From assembly GCA_037833965.1 (NCBI GenBank), contig AP031356.1, forward strand, positions 14,592,501-14,656,500: a stretch of 64,000 nt of DNA. The letters run 5' to 3'. The number at the start of each line of letters is the position of its first letter. Within the stretch, counting starts at the first letter, position 1. Origin of the DNA: Marchantia polymorpha subsp. ruderalis. Its lineage: Eukaryota > Streptophyta > Marchantiopsida > Marchantiales > Marchantiaceae. Under the pieces are notes generated by a model. It saw nothing but the letters and a program-made list of their open reading frames with translations, ran no database searches and was not told where the DNA came from. Positions 54,394-64,000 of this stretch are shown piece after piece. Both the position numbers and the translations under genes were made by a program.

Positions 54394-55352
54394 GGTTCTT
54401 TCCCATCAGAAGTATAGATCAGGAACCCATTTCCTTTGCGTGTTTGTGTCCTTGAGTTCTGTCACCACGCACGAGGAGTTACAACTTAGCGTTCCGCATT
54501 TTGTAGCTGAAGGCCTTCGGCCGAATGTTCAGAGCTAGTCCATTGGTTAGAGACTTGAGTAGTTCGGATCTGCACCTGCGGGTGACTGCCGATGCTCAGA
54601 GCCAGTGACTAGTTAGATACTTGAACAGTTTCGCCCCTACACCTTCGAGTGTTTCTTTCTGATTGTACTCCCTTGGGATTTTTCCCCTGAATGCCAAAGT
54701 GAAGTTTTGCTACTTCGTGTAAGCCTTGGTTGTAAATTCAGGTTACGCTGCAGCAGGTGCCTTGAGGGTAACCCCTGTAGTATTTCTGGGAATGACAAGT
54801 GCCTGAGAATTCAAACTCTTCAATAGACTGTTGTTGTGTTACTGGAATGTTTCACAGTGAGTCCTTCAGTGCGGACCTGTGTTCTCTGCGCGTTTTGTGA
54901 GTTGAGAGTGTTGTTCACCGCGTATGAGTGACTTCGATCCGAAGTAGGCAGTCCAAACCGGGTTTCCTACGCTAGCAGCAAGCTAGTGGAAGCGTTGTAA
55001 AAGCCGGAGTTGGAAGTCACTACCCGCAGCTTTGCCGAGTGTACTCTTGAGAGATTTTCCCCCTGAAATCTTGAAGTAGAGGTCCTAACGGATCTCTAGG
55101 TTGTGTTTCTGTAGTTTCAGGTGTGTGTGTGTTACGCTGCACTGTGCGACCTCCGAGTGCGCTCCGAGTGGACACTTGCAGTATTTCTGGGAGTGACAGT
55201 TGCCTGAGAATTCAAACTCCTCAATAGTCTGTTAAAACGTGACACTTTGTACCCTGTGTGTTCCTCTGTCCCTGTGGGTTCGACCTTTCTACCACTATAT
55301 TGCAGTTTTAGCCTTTAGTGGGTTATTACATAAGAAGCCGACAACTTCTTTT

Positions 55353-55370
55353 TGGCGCCGCTGCCGGGGA
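55353..55370 (+). other. Primer-binding site, element C
   Basis: TGGCGCCGCTGCCGGGGA, of the plant tRNA-Asp type. It lies 22 bases beyond the LTR end. The spacer holds AAGAAG (55332-55337) and CTTCTT (55345-55350), able to form a stem next to the PBS. Confidence 0.88.
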
Positions 55371-55416
55371 CAGTTGCGTCAACACCGGGGTTTTTACGAG
55401 CAGCCATGCTCGGTGA

Positions 55417-58247
55417 ATGTCGACTGGGGCTGGCGGGAGCAACCTAAGTGCTAGAGCTGTCCGCAAGTTCCGACGAGATTCAGAGAAGGCCGTGGAAGAG
55501 ACACGGCGTCAAAACAAGAAAACACCAAAAAGAGTACCTAAGCCTAGTTCGGCCGACATCCTTGGGGAACCTACCCCCGACGACTCGGAACCAAACTTGG
55601 TGCTTACAGTTCTACTAGATATTCCCTGCACGGACCGCCTAGTGAAGTAGAACCGACCGGCCGAGAACCGTCGACGGACACACCGATGGCGGACGGACAA
55701 GCCAATGTGCGGCTACCTCAGCCGATTACTAAACATTCCTACCCGAAGTACAAAGGGAGTGGGGATGACGACGATGCAGATTCATACATCAAGTTATTCG
55801 AGTCAGTGTCTATTGCCAATCGCGAGATCGCAGACGACGACCGACTAAGGATCTTTCCAAGCCTTCTGCGGAAGAAAGCGAGGAGTTGGTATAATCACGA
55901 GAGCATCGATCCGACTGGGTTGACAACATGGGCCCAGCTGAAGGAGAAGTTCCTTCGCCGCTTCCGCGAGCTCGGCTACGACAGCCGGGTTTTGACAAAG
56001 TTACGTAATTTGCAGCGAGAGAAGAAGGAGAGTCTGCGTGACTACACTGAGAGATTTCTGGACCTCCTTGACAGAATACCGAAAACAGGACCAGGGTCCC
56101 CTTTCTCGGTACAACAAGCTGTGGATTGGTACGTGACCGGGTTAACTCGGGAGATGGAGACTTTTTGCCGACGCAGCAAGTGCGACACTATTGAGGATGT
56201 GATTGCATCGGCAGAAGCCTTCGAAACTTCCACTCTCAACCGAAGAGGGAGAGAGAGACGGGAGTCGAAGGAACGAAAACCGAAGGGAGGGCGAAGACGA
56301 CGTAGAGGTACAACTCCGTCATCGGAGGAATCGTCTTCGGACGAGAACCGTTCTTCATCCGAAGAAGAGGAAACCTCATCGTCGGAGGAGGAGAAGAAGA
56401 GGAAGAAGCATGGGTCAGCGAAGAAAAAGGGCACCCGACGAGTGACTACGGACAGAGCGCCGGGAGATATAGCTTCGAAGATGGAGACCCTGGTGAAGGA
56501 CTTCGCCGATCTCAAGGTTCAAGTGGTAGGCGGGCATGATCGCCGAAAATCACCCGGGAGAGTGCGAGCGAACTTATGGTGTACTACGTGCGGGGCGGTG
56601 GGACATGCAAACACCGAGTGCCTTACCACCCGGCCGTCATATCCAGTCAACGCAGTAGAGTGGGCGCAACCGTACTATGGAGAGCACCCTCAGTACTATG
56701 GAGAGGCTAGCGAAGAGACAGCCTACGCCGTCCAGTCGGTGCCTACCCCTCCTGCAGTTTCAGCAATGCAAGTCCCACGATATATTCCGGTGGATCGGGC
56801 CACTACGGTACCTGTGAGGCGGAGAGCACCTCCAGGGACGTTTGACCCACCGCCACCGCGAGCTTGTTATAATTGCGGGGAAGTTGGGCACTTCTCACCG
56901 CAGTGTCCCCATCCAAAAAGGCGAAACGATTATGCTCCGACATGTAGTAATTGCAAGAAGGTCGGGCACACTGCGCCAGAGTGTGATCAGCCACCAGTCC
57001 CTCGGCCAGTGGTACGATTTGTGAACACTCCTGCCAAGGAGGACGTGCAAGTTAACCAGGTCGAAGTAGGTTCAGACGGGGATGGCGAAGACGAAGAATG
57101 GCCGGCTGAAGAGGTTATGTGCGCACGGGTCGAAACTCGTAGCTCCAAGAAATCCAAGGAGCAAGAGCGTGACACTCGCAAGCACGAACGGAGAACCGCC
57201 GACCGGACGGGAAAAGGAAAGGAGAAGACATCCAGCAAGTCCGACTCGCGACCTGCTCGGAAGTCTTCGGCTACGCGGGAGGCACCAGCAGTGCGCCCCC
57301 AGACAGCAGTCGAGGACGAGCCAGTGCGCCTACTGAAACGGGACTATGCTCCGGATATCCGCAACGAGGTAACCAACCTGTTGAAGGAAGCGATCCGCAC
57401 GCAAAAGGACCCACCGCGGCCAGACTTGACATCCTCCCTTGGGGCGAAGTTGGCAGCCACCGTGGAACCTCGCAGAGCGTCGCCGACCCCGGCGCCCCAA
57501 CGCGCCCACTATGATTTGGTTGAAGATCTCGGGAGTCGAAAAGTGAACATCACGTTCAAGCAGCTCTTGGAGGACAATAAGACGTATCGGAGAATGTTGA
57601 TGCTTTCGCTACGGCATCCGCGGAAGCCGCGCGCATCCACATCCTCTCAAGTATATCAAGTGGAGAGCGAAGACCAAGGACCACCCGAGATCGATGTGGA
57701 GATAGCAGGATGTTGTGTACGCAGAGTGCCAATCGACTCTGGATCAGGAGTCAACATAATGACGGAGGATACAGCGAGAGCCTTGGGGTTCAGTCAATAC
57801 GAACCCTCGAAGCGTGTGTTGAGATTAGCGGATCAGACGCGGAGAATGCCTGCAGGTATGCTGCGCAATGTCAAGACAACCATCGGGGGTGCGGACTTTC
57901 GGTTGACGTATATCATCCTTCAACCGATGATGAAGCAGGGCTATGACGTTCTGCTCGGGCGACCATGGCTATATGGTGCACAAGTCAGATGTGACTGGCG
58001 AAGACATCGCCTTAAGTTTCCTCATCCTTCGGAACCGACCAAAATCATTACGGTGCCCTGGAATAGGGTCAGGCACGAAGGAGAGACCCCATCGACAAGT
58101 GCAGGTTACACATCGGGCGAGGACAGTGAGTCGACCGCGCGATCGGATTCCAGTGGTACCGAATCCGATTACTTCGTGGGATTCGTTGCCTGCTGTTCGG
58201 TGGAAGAAGAAGAAGAGACGGAAGCTATTCAGCCGGAAGACGAATAG
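55417..58247 (+). pseudogene. gag-pro of element C, one-base deletion near the start
   Basis: It starts at ATG 55417 (MSTGAGGSNLSARAVRK). A one-base deletion near 55636, relative to element B, ends that frame after about 77 codons. The rest is open from the next frame to UAG at 58245. Domains: gag (about 55730-56130), a Ser/Glu/Lys-rich tract (56320-56430), three CCHC zinc knuckles (near 56580, 56865 and 56940), a charged linker, and an aspartic protease with catalytic D-S-G at 57735-57743 and the downstream LLGRPWLYG motif. Element B has no lesion at 55636, so the frame break is decay. Gag would package RNA in cytoplasmic particles, and protease would process Gag-Pol. Confidence 0.92.
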
Positions 58248-58253
58248 CAATTA
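58242..58253 (+). promoter_or_regulatory. UAG readthrough site between protease and RT
   Basis: Codons GAA UAG CAA UUA, with gag-pro before and pol after in one frame. CAA-UUA is the exact 3' hexamer of the tobacco mosaic virus leaky stop (CAR-YYA class). The first possible non-AUG start in pol is a GTG at 58257, and there is no nearby ATG, which favours suppression over re-initiation. Confidence 0.78.
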
Positions 58254-61088
58254 ACTGTGGGACTGGGAAGGAGTGAGACGAGTCACACTGAGGGCATTGT
58301 CGACCCTAGTGACTGTCACGAAGTACAACTCAGTCCCGGCAAGTGCTTGAAGGTATCAAGCGCAGTGAGAGGAGACGAGCTAAGGAAAGTACAGGCGTTC
58401 CTTAGCCACTATGTCGACGTCTTCGCCTGGAAGATCGAGGACATGAAGGGGATACCTGCACGGTATGGGGAACACCGTATCGATTTACTGGACGACTCAG
58501 TACCCATACGACAGCGCCAGTATCGCCTCAACCCAAAATACTCCTTGCTAGTGAAAGAGGAGATAGATAAGTACTTCAGCGCTGGTATTATTTATCCTGT
58601 GCTCAGCAGTGAGTGGGTGTCGCCGATTGTTATCGTACCCAAGAAGTTGACGGGTAAGATACGAGTGTGTCAGGATTTCCGGAAGTTGAATGCAGCAACA
58701 CGCAAGGATCATCACCCGTTACCATTCACGGATGCCATTCTAGACCATGTCGCAGGACATGAATGTTATAGCTTCCTGGATGGGTTCTCAGGTTACAATC
58801 AGGTGTCTATCCGTAAACAGGACAAGGATAAAACTACGTTCACAACCGACTGGGGAACTTACGCATACCACAAGATGCCCTTCGGTCTGTGCAACGCGCC
58901 TGCCACCTTTCAACGGATGATGACCAATATCTTTCAGGAACAACTGAGGAAGTTCCTGGAAATATTCATAGATGACTTCTGTGTCTTCGGGAAGCGGTCT
59001 GAACACCTAAGTCACTTGAAGCAGACCTTCGATAAATGTAGAGAGAGCAGTTTATCACTGCATCCCGAGAAGTGCTTTTTCTTTATGACTAGTGGGATCT
59101 TGTTGGGTCATCGGGTCTCGGCAGAAGGCATTGCGGTGGACGTCGAGAAGGTCAAGGTTATACTCGAACTTGAGCCACCCACGAATCTAAGAGAGCTGCG
59201 AGCATTCCTGGGTCATGTGGGCTACTACCGAAGATTCATACACATGTATGCAATACTAGCGGCGGACCTGACCAAGTTGTTGAAGAAGGACGAGCCCTAT
59301 GCTTGGGGTGCGAACCAGCAGACAGCATTTGAAGCTCTGAAAGCGAAACTCACGACTGCTCCCGTACTAAGGAGTCCAGACTGGAATCGACCATTCCATG
59401 TTTACGTTGACACTTCGGCATTCGCCATCGGTGTAGTACTGAGTCAAAAGGATGACAACAACAAGGACTACCCGATCTACTTCGCGAGCCGACAGCTGTC
59501 TCTAGCGGAGCGGAAGTACACCACGACGGAGAGAGAAGCGTTGGGGATGGTGTACTCCTGTAAAAAGTTTCGTCACTACCTAATCTGCTACGAGTTTGTG
59601 TTCCATGTGGACCACTACGCATTGCAACACCTAGTCAAGAAAGCCGACCTATCCGGTCGGATCGCCAGGTGGGTGTTGTTACTACAAGAGTTCACCTACA
59701 CAGTCCAGACCAGGAAAGGGGTGCACCACGAAAATGCGGATTACTTGTCCCGATTATGGACACAGCCGACAGAGGAGGAATTGGTGGACGATTTTCCAGA
59801 TGAAGAGTTATTTCAGTTGTCTGCAGGACATGAGTCCCGCTATGCCGACCTGTATCGATATCTGCTAACCCTCCAGTGCCCCGAGGGCATGGATTTGGAA
59901 CAGCGAACTGTCTTTATTCATAAGGCAGGCCCGTACCAACTCCAGCAGGGGGTTTTGTTCAAGAAGATGGCGGATGAGCGCTTATGCAGATGCCTGGAGG
60001 AATCAGAGGTACCAAGAATAGTGAGTGCGATGCATACAGAGGAGGCGGGTGGACACTATGCCACCAGGAACACGGTCACAAAGATCCTAAATGCGGGTTA
60101 TTGGTGGCCGACCATGTTTAAGGATGTTCTCGATTACATCCGCAAGTGCGACAGTTGCCAGAGGACGGGGAGGCCGACGCCTACAACACGCTGGCCTCTG
60201 ACTCCCATCATGCCTCTAGCACCTTTCGAAAAGTGGGGTATTGACTTTGTAGGGCCGATACAACCAGTGACTAGAAGTACACGAAGGCGCTACATTCTGG
60301 TAGCAACGGACTACGCCACCAAAATGGTAGAGGCCAGAGCCACCAGAAAGGATGATGCTGCCACAGTGGCAGCGTTCTTGTTTGAGTCAATCATCACACG
60401 CTACGGATGTCCCTTAGAGCTAGTCAGCGACCGGGGCACGCATTTTCTGAATCAGATCATCGAAGATCTGACACGGTATTTCCACATCAAGCACCGGAAG
60501 ACTACTCCATACAATCCCAAGGCAAATGGACTGACGGAGAAGTCCAATGGTCTGCTGTGTAAAATACTACTCAAGGTCACGGTGAATCACGCTCACGACT
60601 GGGATACGAAGCTAGCAGCCGCTCTATGGGCGTACCGCACAGCTGAGAAGATCACGACCAAACAAACACCATACTTTCTGGTGTATGGGCAACACCCGAT
60701 CCTCCCGATCGAATTTGAAGTACCCACCCAACGAACGATGGATTTGCAGAGGATGGGCGCAGAGGAGAGTCAGCTCTACAGGTTACAGGAGGTCATGCTG
60801 CTGGATGAGAGGAGACGAGACGCCGAAGATCGCACCAGGAAAATCCAGCTCCGCCGAAAGGAGAGATACGATAAAAAGATCAAACCGGTACTCCTGCAGG
60901 CGGGTGATTTGGCATTGCTCTACGACAGCAGGCATGCCAGATTCCCAGGCAAACTGCACCTAAGGTGGATGGGACCTTACAGGGTTGTCGAAGTCTTCCC
61001 GAATGGATCCATCCAACTTGCGGACCTGGCCGGCGATTTGTTAGGCACCCGAGTGAACGGGTGGCGGTTGAAGAAATACCACATGTGA
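58248..61088 (+). CDS. pol: Pol polyprotein: RT, RNase H, integrase (readthrough)
   Basis: Open for 946 codons after the UAG. Reverse transcriptase has VRVCQDFRKLNAATRKDHHP-like palm motifs (near 58650-58710) and the FIDD catalytic box, with Asp codons at 58971-58976. RNase H has YVDTSAFAIGVVLSQ near 59400-59450 and ASRQLSLAERKYTTTEREAL. Integrase has an HHCC zinc domain (HTEEAGGHYATRN to CDSC, 60030-60160) and a DD35E core with D at 60243, D at 60429 and E at 60537. The C-terminal domain ends NGWRLKKYHM without a chromodomain. The domain order RT-RH-IN marks Ty3/gypsy, and absence of a chromodomain plus the tRNA-Asp-type PBS suggests the Tat/Athila side. The protein should act in cytoplasmic particles and then the nucleus. 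Confidence 0.93.
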   Translation, partial: QLTVGLGRSETSHTEGIVDPSDCHEVQLSPGKCLKVSSAVRGDELRKVQAFLSHYVDVFAWKIEDMKGIPARYGEHRIDLLDDSVPIRQRQYRLNPKYSLLVKEEIDKYFSAGIIYPVLSSEWVSPIVIVPKKLTGKIRVCQDFRKLNAATRKDHHPLPFTDAILDHVAGHECYSFLDGFSGYNQVSIRKQDKDKTTFTTDWGTYAYHKMPFGLCNAPATFQRMMTNIFQEQLRKFLEIFIDDFCVFGKRSEHLSHLKQTFDKCRESSLSLHPEKCFFFMTSGILLGHRVSAEGIAVDVEKVKVILELEPPTNLRELRAFLGHVGYYRRFIHMYAILAADLTKLLKKDEPYAWGANQQTAFEALKAKLTTAPVLRSPDWNRPFHVYVDTSAFAIGVVLSQKDDNNKDYPIYFASRQLSLAERKYTTTEREALGMVYSCKKFRHYLICYEFVFHVDHYALQHLVKKADLSGRIARWVLLLQEFTYTVQTRKGVHHENADYLSRLWTQPTEEELVDDFPDEELFQLSAGHESRYADLYRYLLTLQCPEGMDLEQRTVFIHKAGPYQLQQGVLFKKMADERLCRCLEESEVPRIVSAMHTEEAGGHYATRNTVTKILNAGYWWPTMFKDVLDYIRKCDSCQRTGRPTPTTRWPLTPIMPLAPFEKWGIDFVGPIQPVTRSTRRRYILVATDYATKMVEARATRKDDAATVAAFLFESIITRYGCPLELVSDRGTHFLNQIIEDLTRYFHIKHRKTTPYNPKANGLTEKSNGLLCKILLKVTVNHAHDWDTKLAAALWAYRTAEKITTKQTPYFLVYGQHPILPIEFEVPTQRTMDLQRMGAEESQLYRLQEVMLLDERRRDAEDRTRKIQLRRKERYDKKIKPVLLQAGDLALLYDSRHARFPGKLHLRWMGPYRVVEVFPNGSIQLADLAGDLLGTRVNGWRLKKYHM

Positions 61089-61112
61089 GTGTTCGCGTGG
61101 GCGCCCACAATT

Positions 61113-61125
61113 GAGGAGGGGGGCA
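61113..61125 (+). other. Polypurine tract of element C
   Basis: GAGGAGGGGGGCA directly before the 3' LTR. It is identical to the tract of element B. Confidence 0.88.
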
Positions 61126-64000
61126 TGTGGTACCCCACTTTTGGCAATTTTGAGGAAATTAAAACATTTTTGGAAAACTGTACCCTGGCAGCATTGTAAA
61201 TAGCCTTCGGTACATCAAAACAGAGTGAATCCGGAAGATCGCGGGGATTCTCGAGGGATCTTGTAGAATCTGGGATTTGGGGTGCCGCAGCAAGCACAGG
61301 CACCACCCTCCCTGCGAGCTCCGCAGTTAGGATCTCTACAGCGCAAGGCGCAAAATCCGCCTTCGGAGGTTGCGTCCGCGGCTGTAGGGAAACCCCCCGT
61401 AATTAGGTAAACCCTCGGGCGCCTTGACCAAGTTAGGGTCCCGTTGGAAAGAGCTCGACGCGCTGATTCTAACGAGCCCAAGAACGCTTGGAACGGACGA
61501 GGACTTAGGGAGTTATCGCTACTGGAAGAAACGGAGGCGGTCGCCTACGGCGGAAGGAGTTCGCCACCGGCGCGAATTCCGCCTACGCGGAAGGGGGATT
61601 CAAGTTTTGTCCTATGCGCGGACGAAGGCGTTCGCCTGTGCACAGGCGAGGTAGGGTTAGGGAAGGCGCGAAGTCCGCCTACGCACAGGCGTTTGCCTGT
61701 GCACAGGCACTTCGGCGCCGGCGGAAAATCCGCCTTGGGCCCTAGAAATGCGCCTTGTGAGGTAGAAAGTGTACGGCGTCTTCCGCGCCAGCGCAGCGCC
61801 GCATACGTCGGAAGAGCCGCCAGAGTAATCCAACAGGTACGGACCGTGCGGACGGCACGGGTGGATGCGCTCTTGGACGGACGGAGTTGCGGCGGCGGAA
61901 GCGCCAACGGAGAGACAAGGAAGGGACAGACTGGACGGAGACGGCTGACCACGGTCAACGCCTTCCGCGCCAGCGCAGCGCCGCGGACGGAATTCGCCTG
62001 CGCACAGGCGAACGCCTGTGCACAGGAGGATGTTCAAGTTCCGCACCGGCGGAGGATCCACCGAGGCGTCCGCCTGCGCACAGGCAGGAGTTGAATTTTT
62101 GTCCGACATGCGGACACACGCGTCAAGGCAGAAGGAGATTGGCCGAGGGGCGGTACGAACAAGTGTACCGCGCAAGGCGGAAAACTCGCCTTCGGCGCTA
62201 CGCCCCCATGTCCGGAGGGTGACACGCTCGCGGAGTTCAAATCCGCCAATTCGAGCGTGAGAGTTTAATCGACGACGGCGGAGCGTGAAGCCGCGCGTGA
62301 GAGCGAAGACCGTTCCAGCGTACAGCCGGCGCGGCCATCAAGTGAGACGTTCTTCACGACCAAGAGCCGACCATGACCTTCGACCGGGCGGCGGAGAACG
62401 TCCCATTCTTGAATTCGCGATTCCAATCTCTTGTGCGCGCTGCGCGCATCCATCTGCTGGCTGCGGAACATTCTCGTCGTCGTCGCACAGGAGATTTCTT
62501 GTTGATTGAGGGAGAAGTGAGTGCGCGTGATTTGGAATTGAGAGCGATTAGAGTTTGCCGAGAGAGAAAGAAACGCGGACAGTGCGGAAGTAGAATGAGC
62601 GGGCGAGCGAACCCCAGGAACGCAATGACGAGACCGAGCAGATTGCGGATGGTGCCACTTCGCCTGCCGCAGAACGGGCTGCGCGCTTTCGAAGAGCGCT
62701 TGATAGCAAGAAAGCTCGATTTCTTGCTATGGGGATGGAATTACATCTGCGCGAATATGGTGCGCGAGTGGCTAGAGCCACAGGGACCACCCTCGCGCGG
62801 ATTGCGTCCGCATGTTGACCGGTGGACAGTCCAAGATTGGGCGCAGGCGTTGGGAAGATGTGCTGGCATGCCAGGGCATCTCCTTTTCGACAGCGAGAGC
62901 ATCAAGGTGACCAAGCAAGAAGAGGCGCAATTTGTGGAGCTGTTCAAGACCGGGAGGTCAACCAAGAATGGGTACAGGACCCGTGATTACAAGGATCGAT
63001 TTCGCCGGACTTTGTCCGCGGCGCTGATGCAATTACTGCAGCCGCACCGCGCCTGCTACATCACATTGTGGCAGGTCTCTTTTGTGGAGTGCGTCATCGA
63101 GGGAACTCCAATTCACTGGGCGAGCATCCTGCACAGGGTGATGCGACAGCACGCGTTTGAGGAGAAGGGGGGAACTCTAAACCATCTTTCTCCTTTCCTC
63201 ATCAATTTTTATCGACAGCGGAATTGTTTGACAGCGGCGGAGCTTGAACATTTTCCGCCATTGTCCATCGACCATCCCGGGAAGTATGTGCGGGAGAACG
63301 AGGTCGATACTGACGCAGAGGAGTCCCCGACTTCTACCCCATCAAGACGGAGAGACGAAGGGAGACACACCCCTGCAGCGTGAGTGCCGCGGAAGCGGCG
63401 ATGGAGGGAAGAGTCCGAAGAGGAGCAGCATCAAGAACTCTCTGCTCCCATTCGACCGCGGCCGCTGTGCGAGCCATACAGCCGGCCGAAGCAGAAGGCA
63501 CGCAGACTGGTGTTGCCAGCTGACAGTGCAGACACGGCGACGATTGCGACGGAGATAGGAAGTGCGTCGCCAGAGAGGCGAGAGGAAGCGCGGACGACCG
63601 CAGGAGCGACGGGCCACGCTGCAACCTCGTCGGGAGAGAGGCCGCCTACGGGCCAAGGGCCTCCGGAGTTACCACGTGCGATGCGGACAGAGCTTCCGTT
63701 TGCGCACAGGCAAACCTCCGCGGACGGACGAGCCTCCGCGGACCGGCGAACACAAGTGGACGTGGATCTACGCTTACGCGTGGGAAGGAGCAGTCCGCCT
63801 GTGCACAGGCGCTCACCTGTGCACAGAACACCTCCGCACGTGCCGCCTGTGCACAGGCAAGAATCACCCCCGTTCCAACGTAGGAAGGGGAAGGAGCCGG
63901 CGGAAGAACCGCCTACAAGACACCGGCCCTCGGGGCCAGACCCTCCGGCGCACCACGCGCCGCAATTCGCGCCTTCGGCGCCAGGACCTTCGAGCAGAGG
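61126..64000 (+). mobile_element. 3' LTR of element C, first 2875 bases
   Basis: Almost identical to 49929-52803 at an offset of 11197, with a 30-base repeat deletion near 63815. It is cut by the window end, and about 2.5 kb should follow. Confidence 0.95.
62373..64000 (+). pseudogene. LTR-encoded ORF of element C 3' LTR, nonsense codon, incomplete
   Basis: It starts at ATG 62373 with the same protein as the 5' LTR copy, and keeps Trp233. It stops at TGA 63381-63383, where other copies have CGA (Arg337), a C-to-T change at a CpG consistent with methylation decay. Similarity continues to the window end. Since this is the copy that would be at the 3' end of the genomic RNA, the current transcript could make only the 336-residue globular part unless the stop is bypassed. 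Confidence 0.88.

Larger units (their letters stand above)
49929..55330 (+). mobile_element. 5' LTR of element C (5402 bases)
   Basis: Ends TGTGGTACCCC and GGGTTATTACA. The first 1.25 kb of U3 is non-coding and rich in TTCGCCTGTGCACAGGCGAA-type palindromes. The LTR ORF follows (51176-54328, one nonsense codon), then TATAAAATA at 54365-54373 and about 940 bases of R-U5 with a short (GT)n near 55120-55131. Confidence 0.95.
49929..64000 (+). mobile_element. Element C: Ty3/gypsy retrotransposon with giant ORF-bearing LTRs
   Basis: 5' LTR 49929-55330, PBS 55353-55370, gag-pro 55417-58247, in-frame UAG, pol 58248-61088, PPT 61113-61125, 3' LTR from 61126 running off the window. The LTR offset is exactly 11197 over the compared part. 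By eye, the first 2.8 kb of the two LTRs differ at about five substitutions and one 30-base repeat change, so the insertion is recent. It should end near 66.5 kb, followed by the target duplication CTTGG (49924-49928). Pol is intact, gag has a one-base deletion, and each LTR ORF carries one nonsense change. Confidence 0.94.

Noticed and set aside
55600-55690. Programmed frameshift near the start of gag in element C
   Set aside because: Element B has an extra base and a continuous frame here; no slippery sequence was seen. A one-base deletion is simpler.
58245-58247. The gag-pro UAG as a random nonsense mutation
   Set aside because: It is present in both elements with the identical CAA-UUA context and an open frame of 946 codons behind it.

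Overview
This window looks like intergenic nuclear DNA of a land plant. The evidence is a stack of Ty3/gypsy LTR retrotransposons, a primer-binding site of the plant tRNA-Asp type, short TTTAGGG-like tracts and a decayed tonoplast-type aquaporin gene. The species cannot be told from the sequence. About 59 of the 64 kb belongs to one extended retrotransposon family. The only stretch clearly outside it is the AT-richer block at 42705-47025.

The main observation is that the LTRs are very long (about 5.4 kb) and each carries a long sense-strand ORF of 1034-1055 codons in U3, upstream of the LTR's own TATA box. Two copies of the complete plan are present. Element C (+, 49929 to beyond 64000) has a 5' LTR 49929-55330, PBS, gag-pro, pol, polypurine tract and a 3' LTR starting at 61126. 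Element B (-, 7313-36006, target duplication ATCCC) has its 5' LTR at 30612-36006 and a rearranged 3' LTR at 7313-19427. In both, gag-pro ends in UAG followed by CAA UUA, with RT-RNase H-integrase continuing in the same frame. This is the tobamovirus-type readthrough context, placed between protease and reverse transcriptase.

Layout of the nest on the left, outermost to innermost: a + LTR of subfamily 2 (38520-42704) is split by a - LTR of subfamily 2 (left of the window to 38519). That LTR is split by two + solo LTRs of an ORF-less subfamily 3 (3351-5768, TSD ATCCG; 6812-38082, TSD GCATA). The second solo LTR is split by element B. Element B is split by a + LTR (8182-13545) and by a + solo LTR (20440-25823, TSD AACAT) inside integrase. 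On the right, element C sits in a diverged subfamily 4 LTR (47026-49928) that carries a distant relative of the LTR ORF.

The LTR ORF has four uninterrupted copies here, while neither gag-pro copy is undamaged. Its product has an N-terminal globular domain conserved across subfamilies, a Pro/Arg/Ser-rich middle built from short DNA palindromes, an acidic run, and a C-terminal coiled coil. I do not recognise the family. In the genomic RNA the ORF would lie only at the 3' end, as sag does in the MMTV LTR. Subfamily names 1-4 and element names B and C are mine.
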